Of a DNA stretch of 64,000 nt, positions 11,614 to 22,591 are shown in pieces. The first letter of the stretch is position 1. The number at the start of each line of letters is the position of its first letter. Origin of the DNA: Eucommia ulmoides. Taxonomy: Eukaryota > Streptophyta > Magnoliopsida > Garryales > Eucommiaceae. The position numbers and the translations under genes were made by a program. The stretch is from positions 42,966,285 through 43,030,284 of the forward strand of contig CM028326.1 in the NCBI GenBank assembly GCA_016647705.1, in the 5' to 3' direction. The notes under the pieces are model-generated. The model had not been told where the DNA came from. It searched no databases and was given only the letters and a program-made list of their open reading frames with translations.

Positions 11614-14600
11614 TCAATACCAAAATGAATTGCGTGCAGGCTCTTCATAGTCGGCATCGGCATGATCACCACTCTGATTTTGTTGTGCAGCACTATAACC
11701 ACCAAAGTAGTTAAAGGTGCAATGATCATAAATAGTGTTACTAGGGCCACTACCACTGGTACCGCTAGATTCTGCTCTTTTTTCGTAGTAACCGAAAGTA
11801 GAACTCGAACTCTCTTGATATGGAGGAGGGACACCGTATTGGTAAGAAGGTGGTGGTGGATATGAGTATCCAGTAGCAGGAGGTTGTGGGCATTCTAAAG
11901 GACCCATACCCACATAATGTGGCACCGAAACATATTCCGATGAGGGATAATAAGGGTAAGGATATGGTTGTGGTTGAGGCCACTGATGATAATTATCTCT
12001 TTGATATCCATATCCGTATCCTCCAACTCCAAGTATACCAAAGCGGTTTGCCATGTCATCATATTCTTCGGAATTTGAGGATTGTGGGTTTGGTCTTCTT
12101 CTTCATGATCCAATTTCACTAGAAACAGAATGCCTTCATGGCTCACTAATATCCCCAAGTTCGACATCGTCTGCAAATCCAGCCATTCCTAACTCTCCAT
12201 GATACGACGATCGTCTAGTGTCTCCTCTACCTCCACCATCATCACCACTAGACTCTCCACTAGGTGGGCTCAAACCATGACCAATATCAGTATCACTTCC
12301 CTCTCCAGATGGACTATCATTCTGCCAACGTCGAGGTGCTTGGCTACTGGCAGTAGCAACCTCATCATCGCTTACGTCTAACCATCCGAAGTTGTCCTGA
12401 TCATATAACAATGGTTCTTCTCTCTCTTGAAGCCATGGAGATAGTAGATCATCTTTCTGAAAGATATAATCCAAGTTTATAGGGTTGAAGTTGTCTTCAA
12501 TTTCACTTTGGCTTAATCTCGTAGCATGTCTAATTTTCAACCTCATATTATAAGCCACGTAAACAAGTTTATTCAGTTTTTGATACTTTAGACGATTTCT
12601 CGTCTTTGTATGTATCAAGCTGAATGTGCTCCAATTACGCTCGCAATTAGAAGACGATGTTGTTTGGCTCAACACTTTAACTGCAATCTCTTGAAGTTCA
12701 GGGGCAGATGAACCAAAGTGGATCCACCATTCAGCTGTAGAAACAATATGAATTAAAACGATACAAAGATTGAGATTCTTATATTAATAGTTAATTGTTC
12801 ATTGTATTACCTGGATTCGTACGTGTTACTGCTCTTTGAGCCAATACTGTCCCGAAAGAATGTTCTTTGTCACGAAACGTCATAATCTATATTTAGAACG
12901 TAACAAATCAAAAATCCACAAATAAAACGTAGAAAACTTAGTAACTTGTTAGTCGCTAGTTGTTACTTAAAAAAAAAAAAAAAAAAACTAACTTGATTAA
13001 TAGCTTGAATTTGTTTATCAATATTCAGCTCGAATCTTTGAATCATATTTTGAACTCCCTCCATTACCTCTCTATGGTTAGAAAGTTTACCACCGTATTG
13101 AAATTGAGGATTTAAAAAATAACCTACATGAATTCAAAACAAAAAGCACATTTTGTTAAAGGAAGTTTAATTCTAACACGTAACAAGAGTTTTTAAAATT
13201 GAATTTACAATTAGTCAATTACTTACCAGCCGCATGCAAATCATGGTGTAATTGGAATTGCCATCTTTTGTCGATTATATTCCAATATTTTTTGTAGTAA
13301 CAACAATTTTTTTCAATGGCCATCTTCGCTTTGTCCATAGCTTCATAGACAAATCCCATTGTAGGCTTCTCATTTCCATCAACAAGCCTAAGCACCCTCA
13401 CCAATGGTTCTTGAACTTTTAAAATTGCTGAAGCTTTTTTCCAAAAATCATTGTCGTTCACAATTTTTCTAACTTTTTTTCCACACTTCTCCTTCGCCGA
13501 TCTTTTGTTTTTTCACTCATCACAATTAAACATATCTTGTAAGGCATTCTTATACCTTACAATGCTTTCCAGCATAATGAAATTGGTGACAAAGCATGTG
13601 ATCCTGGGGCGTAATAACTCTTTTCCTTCAGTGAATCTCTTCATAAAATCAAGAACCCAACTAGAGTTATAAATGAAGCGTGATATTCTTCTTGCATCAT
13701 CCAAGACTTTCAGCATATTTGTTTTCTCTCCAATATCTTTCAATATCAAATCAAGGCAATGTGCAACACAACCTGTCCAATATAAATTTGGTCTTTTTAA
13801 CATAAATTTTTTCTCCGCCGCTTTTATTGCAGGCTCATTATCAGTGACAATTTGGATAATATATTTTTCACCAATTTCATCCACCACTTTGTCCATAAGC
13901 CCGAAGTAATAATCGGCAGTTCTGCTAACAACATCGGTGGCATCCACTGATTTATGAAAAATAGTCCCCCGATTACTATAAATCAAAAAATTGATAATGT
14001 GCTTCTAGGTAGGTCCGCTCCATCCATCACACATGATCGTAACGCCCCTCTCCTCCCAACTTGGTTTATGAGATTCGACCCACTTTCTCAATTTTTCATA
14101 TTCTCTAGGTAAGAAAACTTCAGTCACCTCGTAAGGAGTAGGGACTTTTACTTCTTTTCCAACCTCCCTTGCAACATCCAACATTGGCTCAAGCCATGGA
14201 GAATTAACAACGTTTGTTGGCAAACGTGTGTATAACACAAATTGACTAACAGTGACCCCTAATTTTTTCTTCAACCTTTTTATTATCCTTGTTGAGATCT
14301 TTTGTTGTTTGGGGGCTTTGCTAGGGTGTATATCAACGTCAATCTCGGCCAACCATGCTTTAGGTAAAGACGAATCAATCCAAGTTTTTTTCGAACTCGA
14401 TTCACGGATAATAGAAGATCGTCGAAACATATTAGCAATGCGAGTAGTAGTGCTTCCCCATTTGGTGCTTTCACCAACCCCACTATTACTCCCGGTCTCA
14501 TATCGGTTGCCTGCATCCCTCCTATATCTCTCCCTATCTTCTTCTTCTCTATGCAACCTCATACTTTCTTTTCGTGCATAAGCCATATCCGGATCATCCG

Positions 14601-14940
14601 TGTTATCATCATCACTCAATTTGTAAGGATCATCTTGATCATGTTAAGAAGCTTGAATTTGTTCAATCACTTCTTCTTTTTGTTTTCTTTTATCCATTTT
14701 TTTCTCCAAGTTACCTTCAAGATGTTTCATCATAAGCGTTCTAATATCGGCACTAACACTTTGGCATGGAGCTACTTAACCCTTTTTGGCCGCCAAGTGT
14801 TGCTTCAATCTAGTTATTCCACCATTTATCTCTCTACCACAAAATTTACATTTTAATTTGTGTCTAGAACCACTAATAGGAATATCGAATTTCCATCCAA
14901 TATCATCACTAGGAGGATATGATCATTCTTCACCCAACAT
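11614..14940 (-). pseudogene. hAT transposase pseudogene (BED finger, DUF659, dimerisation domain), four exons
   Basis: Inferred exons on the minus strand are 14940-13227, 13123-12993, 12886-12811 and 12734-11614, all with GT..AG borders, giving about 1013 codons. In order I see a BED-type zinc finger (C31, C34, H48, C59), a DUF659/catalytic part with CDGW (D305) and TDNE (D367), a CVAHC motif (C391, H394), the exon-junction signature HAAG-YFLNP, PAEWW, and the C-terminal dimerisation motif CERNW (E672). D305, D367 and E672 would form the hAT catalytic triad. The tail beyond residue 860 is Gly/Tyr/Pro-rich. Seven in-frame stops fall at codons 6, 55, 99, 312, 476, 840 and 851, with no frameshift needed. 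The product would cut and paste the element in the nucleus; this copy cannot make a full-length protein. Confidence 0.92.
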
Positions 14941-15034
14941 TGTTAAATTTTAATTTTCTGCAATTTACATACACAAATTTAATTCATACTATTTACTAAA
15001 ATTATAATTGAAGCTAATTAACACTACATTAACC

Positions 15035-15036
<2 letters not shown>

Positions 15037-15074
<38 letters not shown>
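15037..15074 (+). repeat. (TA)n microsatellite inside hAT
   Basis: About 19 TA units in the 5' untranslated side of the hAT transposase gene. They are followed by tandem copies of TTAGGACTAAATTGTAA (about 15132-15300). Confidence 0.95.
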
Positions 15075-15076
<2 letters not shown>

Positions 15077-15885
15077 GTGATAAACAATAATGACAAAACA
15101 AAAATTGCTATAAAAATATAAGTTAAAAATTTTTAGGACTAAATTGTAATTGTAAAAAAGCTAATTAACAATTTTAGGACTAAATTGTAATTGTAAACAA
15201 GTTAATTAACAATTTTAGGACTAAATTGTAAACAAATATTATTTCTAAACCCCCTAATTATTTCTAAATTGTAATTTGTAAACAATTTTAGGACTAAATT
15301 GTTTACAATTATTTCTAAATTGTAAACAATTTCAGTTACACCCACACACCCAAATCAAATGCTAGTTACGTGACACTCACACACCCGAATGGAGAGAGAG
15401 AGATAGAGAGACAAACGGAGCGGAGGCGAGTAGGCGACGGCGATAGCAACGAGCTGCAACGCAAAGGAGAGGGGACATCGCCGGTGACGCAAGAGCAACG
15501 TTCGGCGATGGTGAGCTGTTTCTGTTAGAGTTTGGCGACACCGCGACAAAAATCTCAACGTTTGACGAGCTCTTTGGATGGATACGGTCTAATCGGTAAG
15601 TGTTTTGTTATCTTCTACTAGTTTTTTCTCCTTCTTGCTCAATTATATGAAGAATCTCTGAAAAAGGCTGAAAAGCTTGAGCAAATTGTCGGTCTGTTAA
15701 GAATATTTGAAGAAAGTATTCTTTACAGACTGTAACGGCCGTTACTGGCCCATATCGGCCCGTAACGGTACGATTCAGCCCTAGACGCGGGAATCGGCCA
15801 TGTATCGGTATCGGCCTGCCCATTATCCGGTACGAATCAGCCGTTACGGTACGTAACAGCTGATATTTAAAATCTTGCGATCTAA

Positions 15886-16136
15886 TGACTCAGGAGAGTA
15901 TTTGGAAGTATGAAATCTGTGAGGTTGGGGCGAGACTCATTTGATTAGTGTCGTTTAGACGCTAGATGGAGACATCGACATTGATGCAAAGTCGCATATT
16001 CATTCACTTTACACTCGGGAGAGGTAGTGAGTGAGTTTTCGATACCTATAGTGTCGGATAGTTTGAATACCGTTAATGTAAACTAAATTGGATCAAACAC
16101 ATATAAGTAAATGAAGTTAATCCCTAGATAATCTAT
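15886..16136 (+). mobile_element. Gypsy family-A LTR, right part (truncated)
   Basis: Continues the LTR from 11225 with TGACTCAGGAGAGTATTTGG and the ..CACTCGGGAGAGGTAGTGAG.. and AATCCCTAGATAATCTA segments seen in the other copies. It breaks off at about 16136, roughly 270 bases short of the usual LTR end, where Copia LTR sequence takes over. Confidence 0.8.
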
Positions 16137-16612
16137 TATTTTTCTTTAGTAATTTTGATCTTTAGTCTGTTTAAAGGATTAGGTTTTCATTCTTCTTGTA
16201 ATAAAATTAAGTTAGTCTTGAGTCTGGTAAAAATATAAGGTTCTTCTTGACCCTAGGAAAAAGATAATTCTAAAGTTTGATTATGTGTTTGTGAAAATAA
16301 CCGTTATTATAAGGGTTTGGTTTCTACCTGGGAAATGAATCAGGGGTTTAGTGGATTGTGAATCTCCGTGGAACTCGGGGGACTAGATGTAGGTGAGAGT
16401 AACTTACTAAACCAGGATATATCATTGTGTACTGCATTGATCATTTCATATATTGTGTTTGCGTGTGCGTTTAGAAGTAAACACATTTCCGCTGCATATC
16501 AAGATAATAATTTATTTAGGAAAATTAATTATTTGTGTTTAATGGAATAAATTGTTTAACTTTAGCAACTGCCTAATTCACTTCCTCTCTTAGGTAGCTC
16601 TTTGGGCCGATA
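16137..16612 (+). mobile_element. Copia element C1: 3' portion of the 5' LTR
   Basis: Matches the last half-kilobase of the C2 LTR, including the unit GGGACTAGATGTAGGTGAGAG and a CCTCTCTTAGGTAGCTCTTTGGG end. It directly precedes a primer-binding site and gag, so it is the 5' LTR of C1, with its beginning missing. Confidence 0.8.
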
Positions 16613-16614
16613 AT

Positions 16615-16626
16615 TGGTACCAGAGT
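16615..16626 (+). other. Primer-binding site (initiator tRNA-Met) of C1
   Basis: TGGTACCAGAGT is one or two changes from the TGGTATCAGAGC complement of the plant initiator tRNA-Met 3' end used by Copia elements. It lies two bases after the LTR end. Confidence 0.85.
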
Positions 16627-16670
16627 TGGTTTAGCACGTTTGGCTTAAAATCCTAACTAAGAAATATCAC

Positions 16671-17791
16671 ATGGAGCACTCCATAGGAACTCTAGGTGAG
16701 GGGCAGTCTATGCACCATCCACCTCTATTTGTAGACGATAACTATTCATTCTGAAAGGACAAAATGACTTATTTTCTTCAAGCCACCAATTCTGATGTGT
16801 AGTTAGCTATTGAGGACGGTCCATTCGTTCCTAAGGAAAATGGAGTGATTAAGAAGAAACAACAGCTGATAATTTCTGATAGACATAAACTTTCTATTAA
16901 TTCTCAAGTTATTAATATTTTGTTTTGTTCTTTAGAAGCTAATGAATATACAAGGATTTCAAGTTGTGGATCGGCTAAAGAAATGTGGGACACACAGCAA
17001 ATCACCCATGAATGGACAAATCAGGTGAAATAGTCTAAGATCAATGCCTTAGTTCGTCAATTCAAACTATTTAGAATGGGTGAAGTAGAATCAATTCAAG
17101 AAATATACAGGAGATTAAATAATATCTGCAACAACCTTGGTCAACTCGGAAAGCCTTATTCTATGGAGGACAAAATATGAAAAATTCTGAGATCATTGAC
17201 AAAAGTTTGGGAGCCAAAAGTGGCTACAACTGAGGAAGCTAAGGATCTCACAGGGTATACCATTGATGAACTTATTGGAAACCTAATGTCCCACGAGAAG
17301 ACTATTTCAGGATATAAGGATGAAACAAGAAATAGCAAAAAGAAGTCCCTGTCATTAAAGGTTCAAAAGACCGAAGAAGATGACGATAGTGATAACATCA
17401 GTCTTGACAGCGAGCAAGAAAAGGATGTGGTGCTTCTCACAAAACAAATTTAGAAAGATGACCCGACAAACATTCTGTGGAAAGAAAAACTTCAACATGA
17501 ATAATGTTGAGTGCTTCAATTGTCATAAAAAAGGTCATTTTAAATTCGAAAGTCCCAATCCAAAGAAGGAAAATAAGAAAGGAAGAGAACAAGGTGAAGA
17601 AGAGTAAAAATAAATCAATGAAATCCACCTAGGATGACTCGAAGTCGAGTAGCTCAAAAAAATTAAGCAGTGATGATTCATCTATGCTTACTTTGATGGC
17701 CACTAGAGATGAGGTAACAAAATGTTCTAGTAATTTCCCTTTAGATTTCAATTATTTATTTGATATTTATCAAGAACTAATGCATGATTAT
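16671..17791 (+). pseudogene. Sirevirus-type gag of C1, interrupted
   Basis: The reading frame starts at ATG 16671 and follows the same gag as C2: GEGQSMHHPPLF, LSINSQVINILF, NEYTRISSCGSAKEMWD, IQEIYRRLNNICNNLGQLGK, EEAKDLTGYTIDELIGNLMSHE. These are UBN2-type gag motifs of the Sirevirus lineage. A zinc-knuckle remnant CFNCHKKGHF at about 17513-17542 has lost its last cysteine. Several in-frame stops (early TGA/TAG codons, TAG in place of a Gln) and a frameshift near 17450 break it. At 17792 a gypsy element begins, so the rest of C1 coding sequence is missing or displaced. Gag would form the particle; this copy is inactive. Confidence 0.88.
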
Positions 17792-19230
17792 TGATAGGTG
17801 TGATCTACCTATCTATTTTCAAACCGAACTAAGTTAGTTTTCGATCATTTTTATAGTATTTTATTACGTTTTAATGTATTTTTATTCTTTTTGTATTAAA
17901 TCAGGTGTTTAAGGTGAAAAGGTATGAAATCGGAGCGTAAACGATCAATTCAGACCAAGAACGGTTGGAGAATGGTAGAAAAACAAGCACGGAGGCAATA
18001 ATCAGATCAACAGCCCACCACCGCGATGTCTGACCTCCGTTGCGGCGGTGAAAATGTAAAGAAGGGCAAAGTGTTGCTGGACATCCATCGCCGCAGCGGT
18101 GAAGCTGCAAGCTGGTCCCTGAATCGACCGTCTTCTCCATCGCTGCGGCGAATATTAAATCGACATACCCATTGCGGCGGCGGTGAATTCCACTACCGTG
18201 GCAGTCACCTCTGCACAGATTTAGGATATTTTTAGGATATTTTTTGCACGCTATTTCTTCTACTCTCCTCTCCATTTTTGTGACAAAGTTCCATAAACTA
18301 GAAGAGGATACTAGAGAGTATTTTGGGGGAGCTCAAGCAAATCCTAAGGAGAAGAACACAAAGCAACGAAGGATAAGCGATCTTGGAACGTTTTTAGCGA
18401 CAAATCTTCGAATTATGGATAGTTTCTCTCATTTGTCTCTTCATCTCTTAGCTTAGGATTATTGTTTGAGCATGTTTAGCTCATTTTACATTGTATAAAC
18501 GGTTATGGCCATGAGCTTAACATGGATTGTCTTAGGGATTAACAAATATTTATAAAAATGTGATTTGGTTGAGTTTGTGTTTCGTTTATGGTTGTTCTTT
18601 ATAATTTCGATTGTGTTTGCCGTGTTTTCTATGATTATATGCTTATTTAGATATATTGAGAATACGGGGTTTGACACTCAAGAGAGGTAACCCTAGATTC
18701 GGACTAGGGTTTAAACACAACACGACAATCTAATGACTCAGGAGGGCGTTAGAAAGTGTGCAATCGATGACGTTGGGGCGAGACTCACAAAACCTAGAGT
18801 TGTTAAGACATTGAGGGGGACTTCTTCGTTGACACGAAGTTGCGTATTCCCCTATCTTACACTCGGGAGAGGTGGCGAGGGAGTTTACGAACCGAGATTG
18901 TCGGATACGCGGAACACCGTTAACGTAAACTAAAACGAAATCAAACGCATTTAAGTAAATGAAGTTAATCCCTAGGCAATCTACTTCCCTAAAACATCTC
19001 ATATTAATATTGGTATTAGTATAAATCAAATTAGGTTATATTAGTATTAGTATCAATTAATTAAATTCAATTTTTAAGCGCCTAGATAAAATTAGGTTAT
19101 GATAATCGCGGTAATCGATAGTAATCTCAACCAAGCTTTGTGGATACGATACCCGACCGAAAGGTTCATTATACTAAAACTTGACCTATACACTTGCGGT
19201 GAAAGCGGCGACGCGTAATTGCGGCCACCA
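17792..19230 (+). repeat. 5' LTR, gypsy family A
   Basis: Starts TGATAGGTGTGATC and ends GCGGCCACCA. It carries the palindrome array at about 18005-18220 (GTTGCGGCGGTG, CGCCGCAGCGGTG, CGCTGCGGCG, TTGCGGCGGCGGTG). The segments GACACTCAAGAGAGG and CACTCGGGAGAGG are shared with all family-A copies. Confidence 0.9.
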
Positions 19231-19236
19231 AGTTTT

Positions 19237-19255
19237 TGGCGCCGTTGTCGGGGAT
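19237..19255 (+). other. Primer-binding site (tRNA-Asp) of the family-A element
   Basis: TGGCGCCGTTGTCGGGGAT is complementary to the plant tRNA-Asp 3' end except for one C-to-T change. It starts six bases after the LTR end. Confidence 0.9.
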
Positions 19256-21126
19256 TATGTTTGTCGAATTCAGTTTTCGGCAATCGCCACCAAGTTTTTA
19301 GCGCCATTGCCAAGGATTTTGATTTAGATTATTGTTGATATTGTGAGTAAATAACTTGATTTTAATTTGGGAATTTTTTTAGTATTTATAATTTTTCTTT
19401 GTAGTTTTGTTTTTATTTTCCTGCAGGGTGCTTGAAGATGTTAGATTGACAGGTACTCTTCCGTTTCTTTCATTGCAACATCTCTCCAGTCTTGAGGGCA
19501 TGTGTCGGGCCGAGGACATTAAACCACGCGCTTCTTGGGAGGCAACCCAAGTTCTAAAATAAGTTAAATCCGTCACAGCCGATTTGATTTGGAGGCAAGA
19601 TTTTCTCGCCTCCTAGGTACGTGTTCTAAACCCCCATCTTCAATATCATGCTATATACTGTTATTGGGATCACTGACGGGTCATTTTGGGTAATGCCTGT
19701 GTTAAGTTGGTGGTGATGTGTAGTATGTTTTTAGTATGTGTTTATGTTATTAGTTAAGTTTTACTATTTTTATCATGTGCATGCTTGTTTAGGATTAGTT
19801 TGTTTAGTTTAGTTGTTTTGTGCTAAGTTTTGATGTTATCTGGGCCTTTACCCGATGATGCGTCTGTCCTCTAATTGTTTATTGAGGTCGAGTGTAAAGG
19901 TCATTCATGTGTGTTCTATGTGCTTAACGTAGCGTTTTAGTAAAAGTTATTATAGATCCTAAATACACGAGCACGTAAACTCAATACAGAACTATCTAAT
20001 TGAATTAAAAACGATTATCCTTCACTCAAATTCATGACAATAGGGATTTTAGAACTTGATTTGGGGGAAACTCGAGGCAAAATCCTAGGCGAGGTTGTTC
20101 AGGAGATATGATTTAGGTATTCATTTGATCGCTTGAACCTTTTGAAGCCTACCATGCAATATCGTTATCCTTCGTTACCCTGTCGAAGCCTAAATGCCAA
20201 TTCAATTCTAAACATATGAACAAATACCCTAGCCAGTTGATTTTTTTCCAAACCTATACCGCTGAATTAAAAGCACATTTGAGTGAATCAAGTTAGCATT
20301 CATATATGCTACTTGATGTGAGCGGTTGGGTTTAGGGTGAACTTCGGATTGGTTCGGTATTAGTGTATTCACTTGTCATTTTCTTAATCATTTTTGCACA
20401 CTCCTAAAATTGTAGAAATTCAAATAAGTTTGGTGGTGTGTTACTTAATCCTTTTTGCATACTCCTAAAACTGTAGAAATTCGAATAAGTTTGGGGGTGT
20501 GTTATTCGAAAAAAAATAATTAAATTTGCGTTTCTTTTATCAAGTGCGTACGTTGGTCTAAAATGATTGTTCGGGTTTGTTTACAATTTTTCTATGGGGG
20601 TTCGAGAGTGAATGTGTCAAGCGATGTGCCTTGGGTAACGTTAAGTTAACGACGTTAACCCATTTTCTATTCAAATTTACCCTTGGCCATTTTGCCAAAA
20701 TTGATCCAAGCCCTATTGATATTTTTTAATGTCCAAGCCTACATTAGTGGAGAATAGATCCCGGGTCAGGCGTATAGATTCCCTATACCTAAAAGGTTTT
20801 AGTCATAAACTTTATTGAGGGATAATCCCATCTAATCACTGGATAGTTGTATATTTGAGTTTAATCACACACACTTTAATAGGATCTAGAATGACGCTTA
20901 CTATTTTTGAACGTTGAAATTCTAGAACACCACATGGTGTGATTTATGCTTGAACTTGATAGGATTGGGGGCTGATGAGTGAAAAATTGTTTGACCGGTA
21001 GATGATAATCAAAACTTACACATTATTATTTTTAGTGTTTTTTCATTTTTAGTTTTTAATTTCGTAATTAGTTGTCATATTTCTCGTATTGTGTGAGTGT
21101 TTTGCTCGAGGATTAGCAAAATTACA
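19256..21126 (+). other. Interior of the family-A gypsy element, non-coding
   Basis: No gag, protease, reverse transcriptase or integrase motif is visible. Landmarks are the hairpin motif CTTGGGAGGCAACCCAAG near 19531-19552, and the repeated pair CTCCTAAAATTGTAGAAATTC / CTCCTAAAACTGTAGAAATTC (about 20401-20424 and 20461-20484). A terminal stretch has TTGCTCGAGGATTAGCAAAATTAC, resembling the end of Athila/Tat interiors (GAGGACAAGCAA-like). Confidence 0.7.
19284..19320 (+). repeat. Degenerate second copy of the LTR-end / PBS segment
   Basis: The segment reads GCCACCAAGTTTTTAGCGCC followed by ATTGCCAAGGA. It repeats the LTR-end/PBS segment of 19224-19254 about 63 bases downstream, with a few transitions. 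Confidence 0.85.
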
Positions 21127-21140
21127 AGTTTGGGGGTATT
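21127..21140 (+). other. Polypurine tract of the family-A element
   Basis: AGTTTGGGGGTATT lies immediately before the 3' LTR start TGATAGG. It has the AAGTTTGGGGGT form common to Athila/Tat-type elements and would prime plus-strand DNA synthesis. Confidence 0.8.
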
Positions 21141-21841
21141 TGATAGGTGTGATCTACCTATCTATTTCTAAATCGAACTAAGTTAGTTTTCGAGCGTTTT
21201 TATAGTATTTTATTATGTTTTATTGTGTTTTTATTATTTTTGTATTAAATCATGTGTTTAAGGTATGAAATCTGAGCGTAAACGATTAATTCGGACAAAG
21301 AACGGTGGAAAAACAAGCACGGAGGCAATAATCAGATCAGCAGCCTACCGCCGCGACGTCAGACCTCGTCCGCGGCAGTGAAAATGCAGAGAAAGGCAAA
21401 GTCTTGCTTGACATGCACTGCCGTAGCGGTGAAACTGCAGAATGGTCCCTGAATCCACCGCCTTCTCCACCGCTGTGGCCAATATTAAACCGACATACCC
21501 ACCGCCACGGTGGTCACCTCTGCACAGATTTAGTATATTTTTAGGATATTGTTTCCACCCTATTTTCTTCTCCTCTCCTCTCCATTTTCGTGTCAGATCT
21601 TGATAAACTAGAGGAGGATACTAAAGAGTGTTTTGGGGGAGCTCAAGCAAATCCGAAGGAGAAGAACACAAAGCAACAAAGGAGAAGCGATCTTGGAACG
21701 TTCTTAGCAACGAATCTTCGGATTATGGCTAATTTCTCTCGTTTCTCTCTTCATCTATTTTCTTAGGATTATTGTTTTGGTATGTTTAGCTCATTTTACA
21801 TTGTATTAATGGTTATGGACATGAGCTAAACATGGATTGTC
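21141..21841 (+). repeat. 3' LTR of the family-A element, truncated
   Basis: Closely parallels 17792-18537, including the palindrome array (about 21345-21525). It ends at GCTAAACATGGATTGTC, half way through the LTR, where a different gypsy interior begins. Confidence 0.88.
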
Positions 21842-21856
21842 GCCCTATACCAACTC

Positions 21857-22591
21857 GTGGAGTCTTCTCCTACCCTGGATGACACGTTCACTGCATTCAT
21901 GATGGAAACTCAAAGTATCAAGAGGGAAATGAGGGATACACAAGCCACATTCATGCATGAAAGCCACCATAAGGAACCAAATACAAGTTGGAGGACATTG
22001 GAGGTGTCTTATAATGATAATTCAAAAGATGACGAGACTCAAGAATTGTTCGTTCATGACAAATCACAAAATCATTTCGAGTCATCACCTCTTGGAATCC
22101 AATTGGTGTTGCCACCGCCGATCATTGAAAGCCATTGTGAGGAACCGTGCACAAGTGGGAAGAACTTGGGTTTGTTCGATGATGATGATTCTAATGAGGA
22201 AGAGATCCAAGAGTTGATCGACGATGAAGAATCACAAGAAAACACTTGGGATTATCGACCTTTTGAGATCCATGTTGTGATACCAACACCAATCAAAGAC
22301 GAATACATCTATGAGGATCCGATGTGGCTCACTTGTCCTCTTCCACCTTTAGCACCGTTCATTCAAGCTCACCAAGCACATAAGTCGAAGCCGAGTCACA
22401 TTGAGCATACATGCCAATCATTTCTACATCTTGCCAAGCTTGAGGGTGTTCAAAACCAAGATCCATTTATTGTGTTGTGTGACACATACTATGGGCGAAA
22501 GCCGGTCTTTGATGAGGCCTTCTCCATTGTCAAGCCGATGACGTTAAACCAAGCGCTTCTTGGGAGTCAACTCAAGTTTTCAAATAATTGA
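21857..22591 (+). pseudogene. Gypsy gag remnant fused to a 3' pol-end segment (family B)
   Basis: A single open frame of about 244 codons continues from upstream without its own ATG. Its start resembles the gag tail of Athila/Tat elements (TLDDTFTAFMMETQSI). The middle is acidic with repeated EEPCTSGKNL / KEPNTSWRTLE phrases. The last 60 residues run into KPMTLNQALLGSQ, the coding reading of the GCGCTTCTTGGGAG motif normally found beyond pol. Protease, reverse transcriptase and integrase are absent. It may encode a gag-like protein of a non-autonomous element or be a relic. Confidence in the gypsy origin is good; the function is unknown. Confidence 0.6.

Larger units (their letters stand above)
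11226..15877 (-). mobile_element. hAT DNA transposon with 8-bp target duplication
   Basis: The ends are inverted repeats: CAAGGTTTTAAAT on the left and, inverted, CAAGATTTTAAAT on the right (12 of 13 identical). The element is bounded by a perfect 8-bp duplication CGATCTAA (11218-11225 and 15878-15885), which is diagnostic for hAT. Both subterminal regions are rich in GTAACGG / CGGCCGTTAC words, likely transposase-binding sites. The gene inside is on the minus strand. Removing the element restores an uninterrupted family-A LTR. Confidence 0.97.
17792..21841 (+). mobile_element. Non-coding Ty3-gypsy element, family A (5' LTR, tRNA-Asp PBS, short interior, partial 3' LTR)
   Basis: A 1439-bp 5' LTR (17792-19230) is followed by a tRNA-Asp primer site, about 1.9 kb of interior without gag or pol motifs, a purine tract, and a second LTR starting at 21141. 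The second LTR breaks off at 21841, where different gypsy sequence starts. tRNA-Asp priming and the GGGAGGCAACCC-type motif are typical of Athila/Tat-related elements. Lacking protein domains, it would depend on proteins from another element (LARD-like). Confidence 0.85.

Noticed and set aside
12199..12381. Plus-strand frames opposite the hAT transposase exon 4
   Set aside because: Shadows of the conserved minus-strand hAT coding frame.
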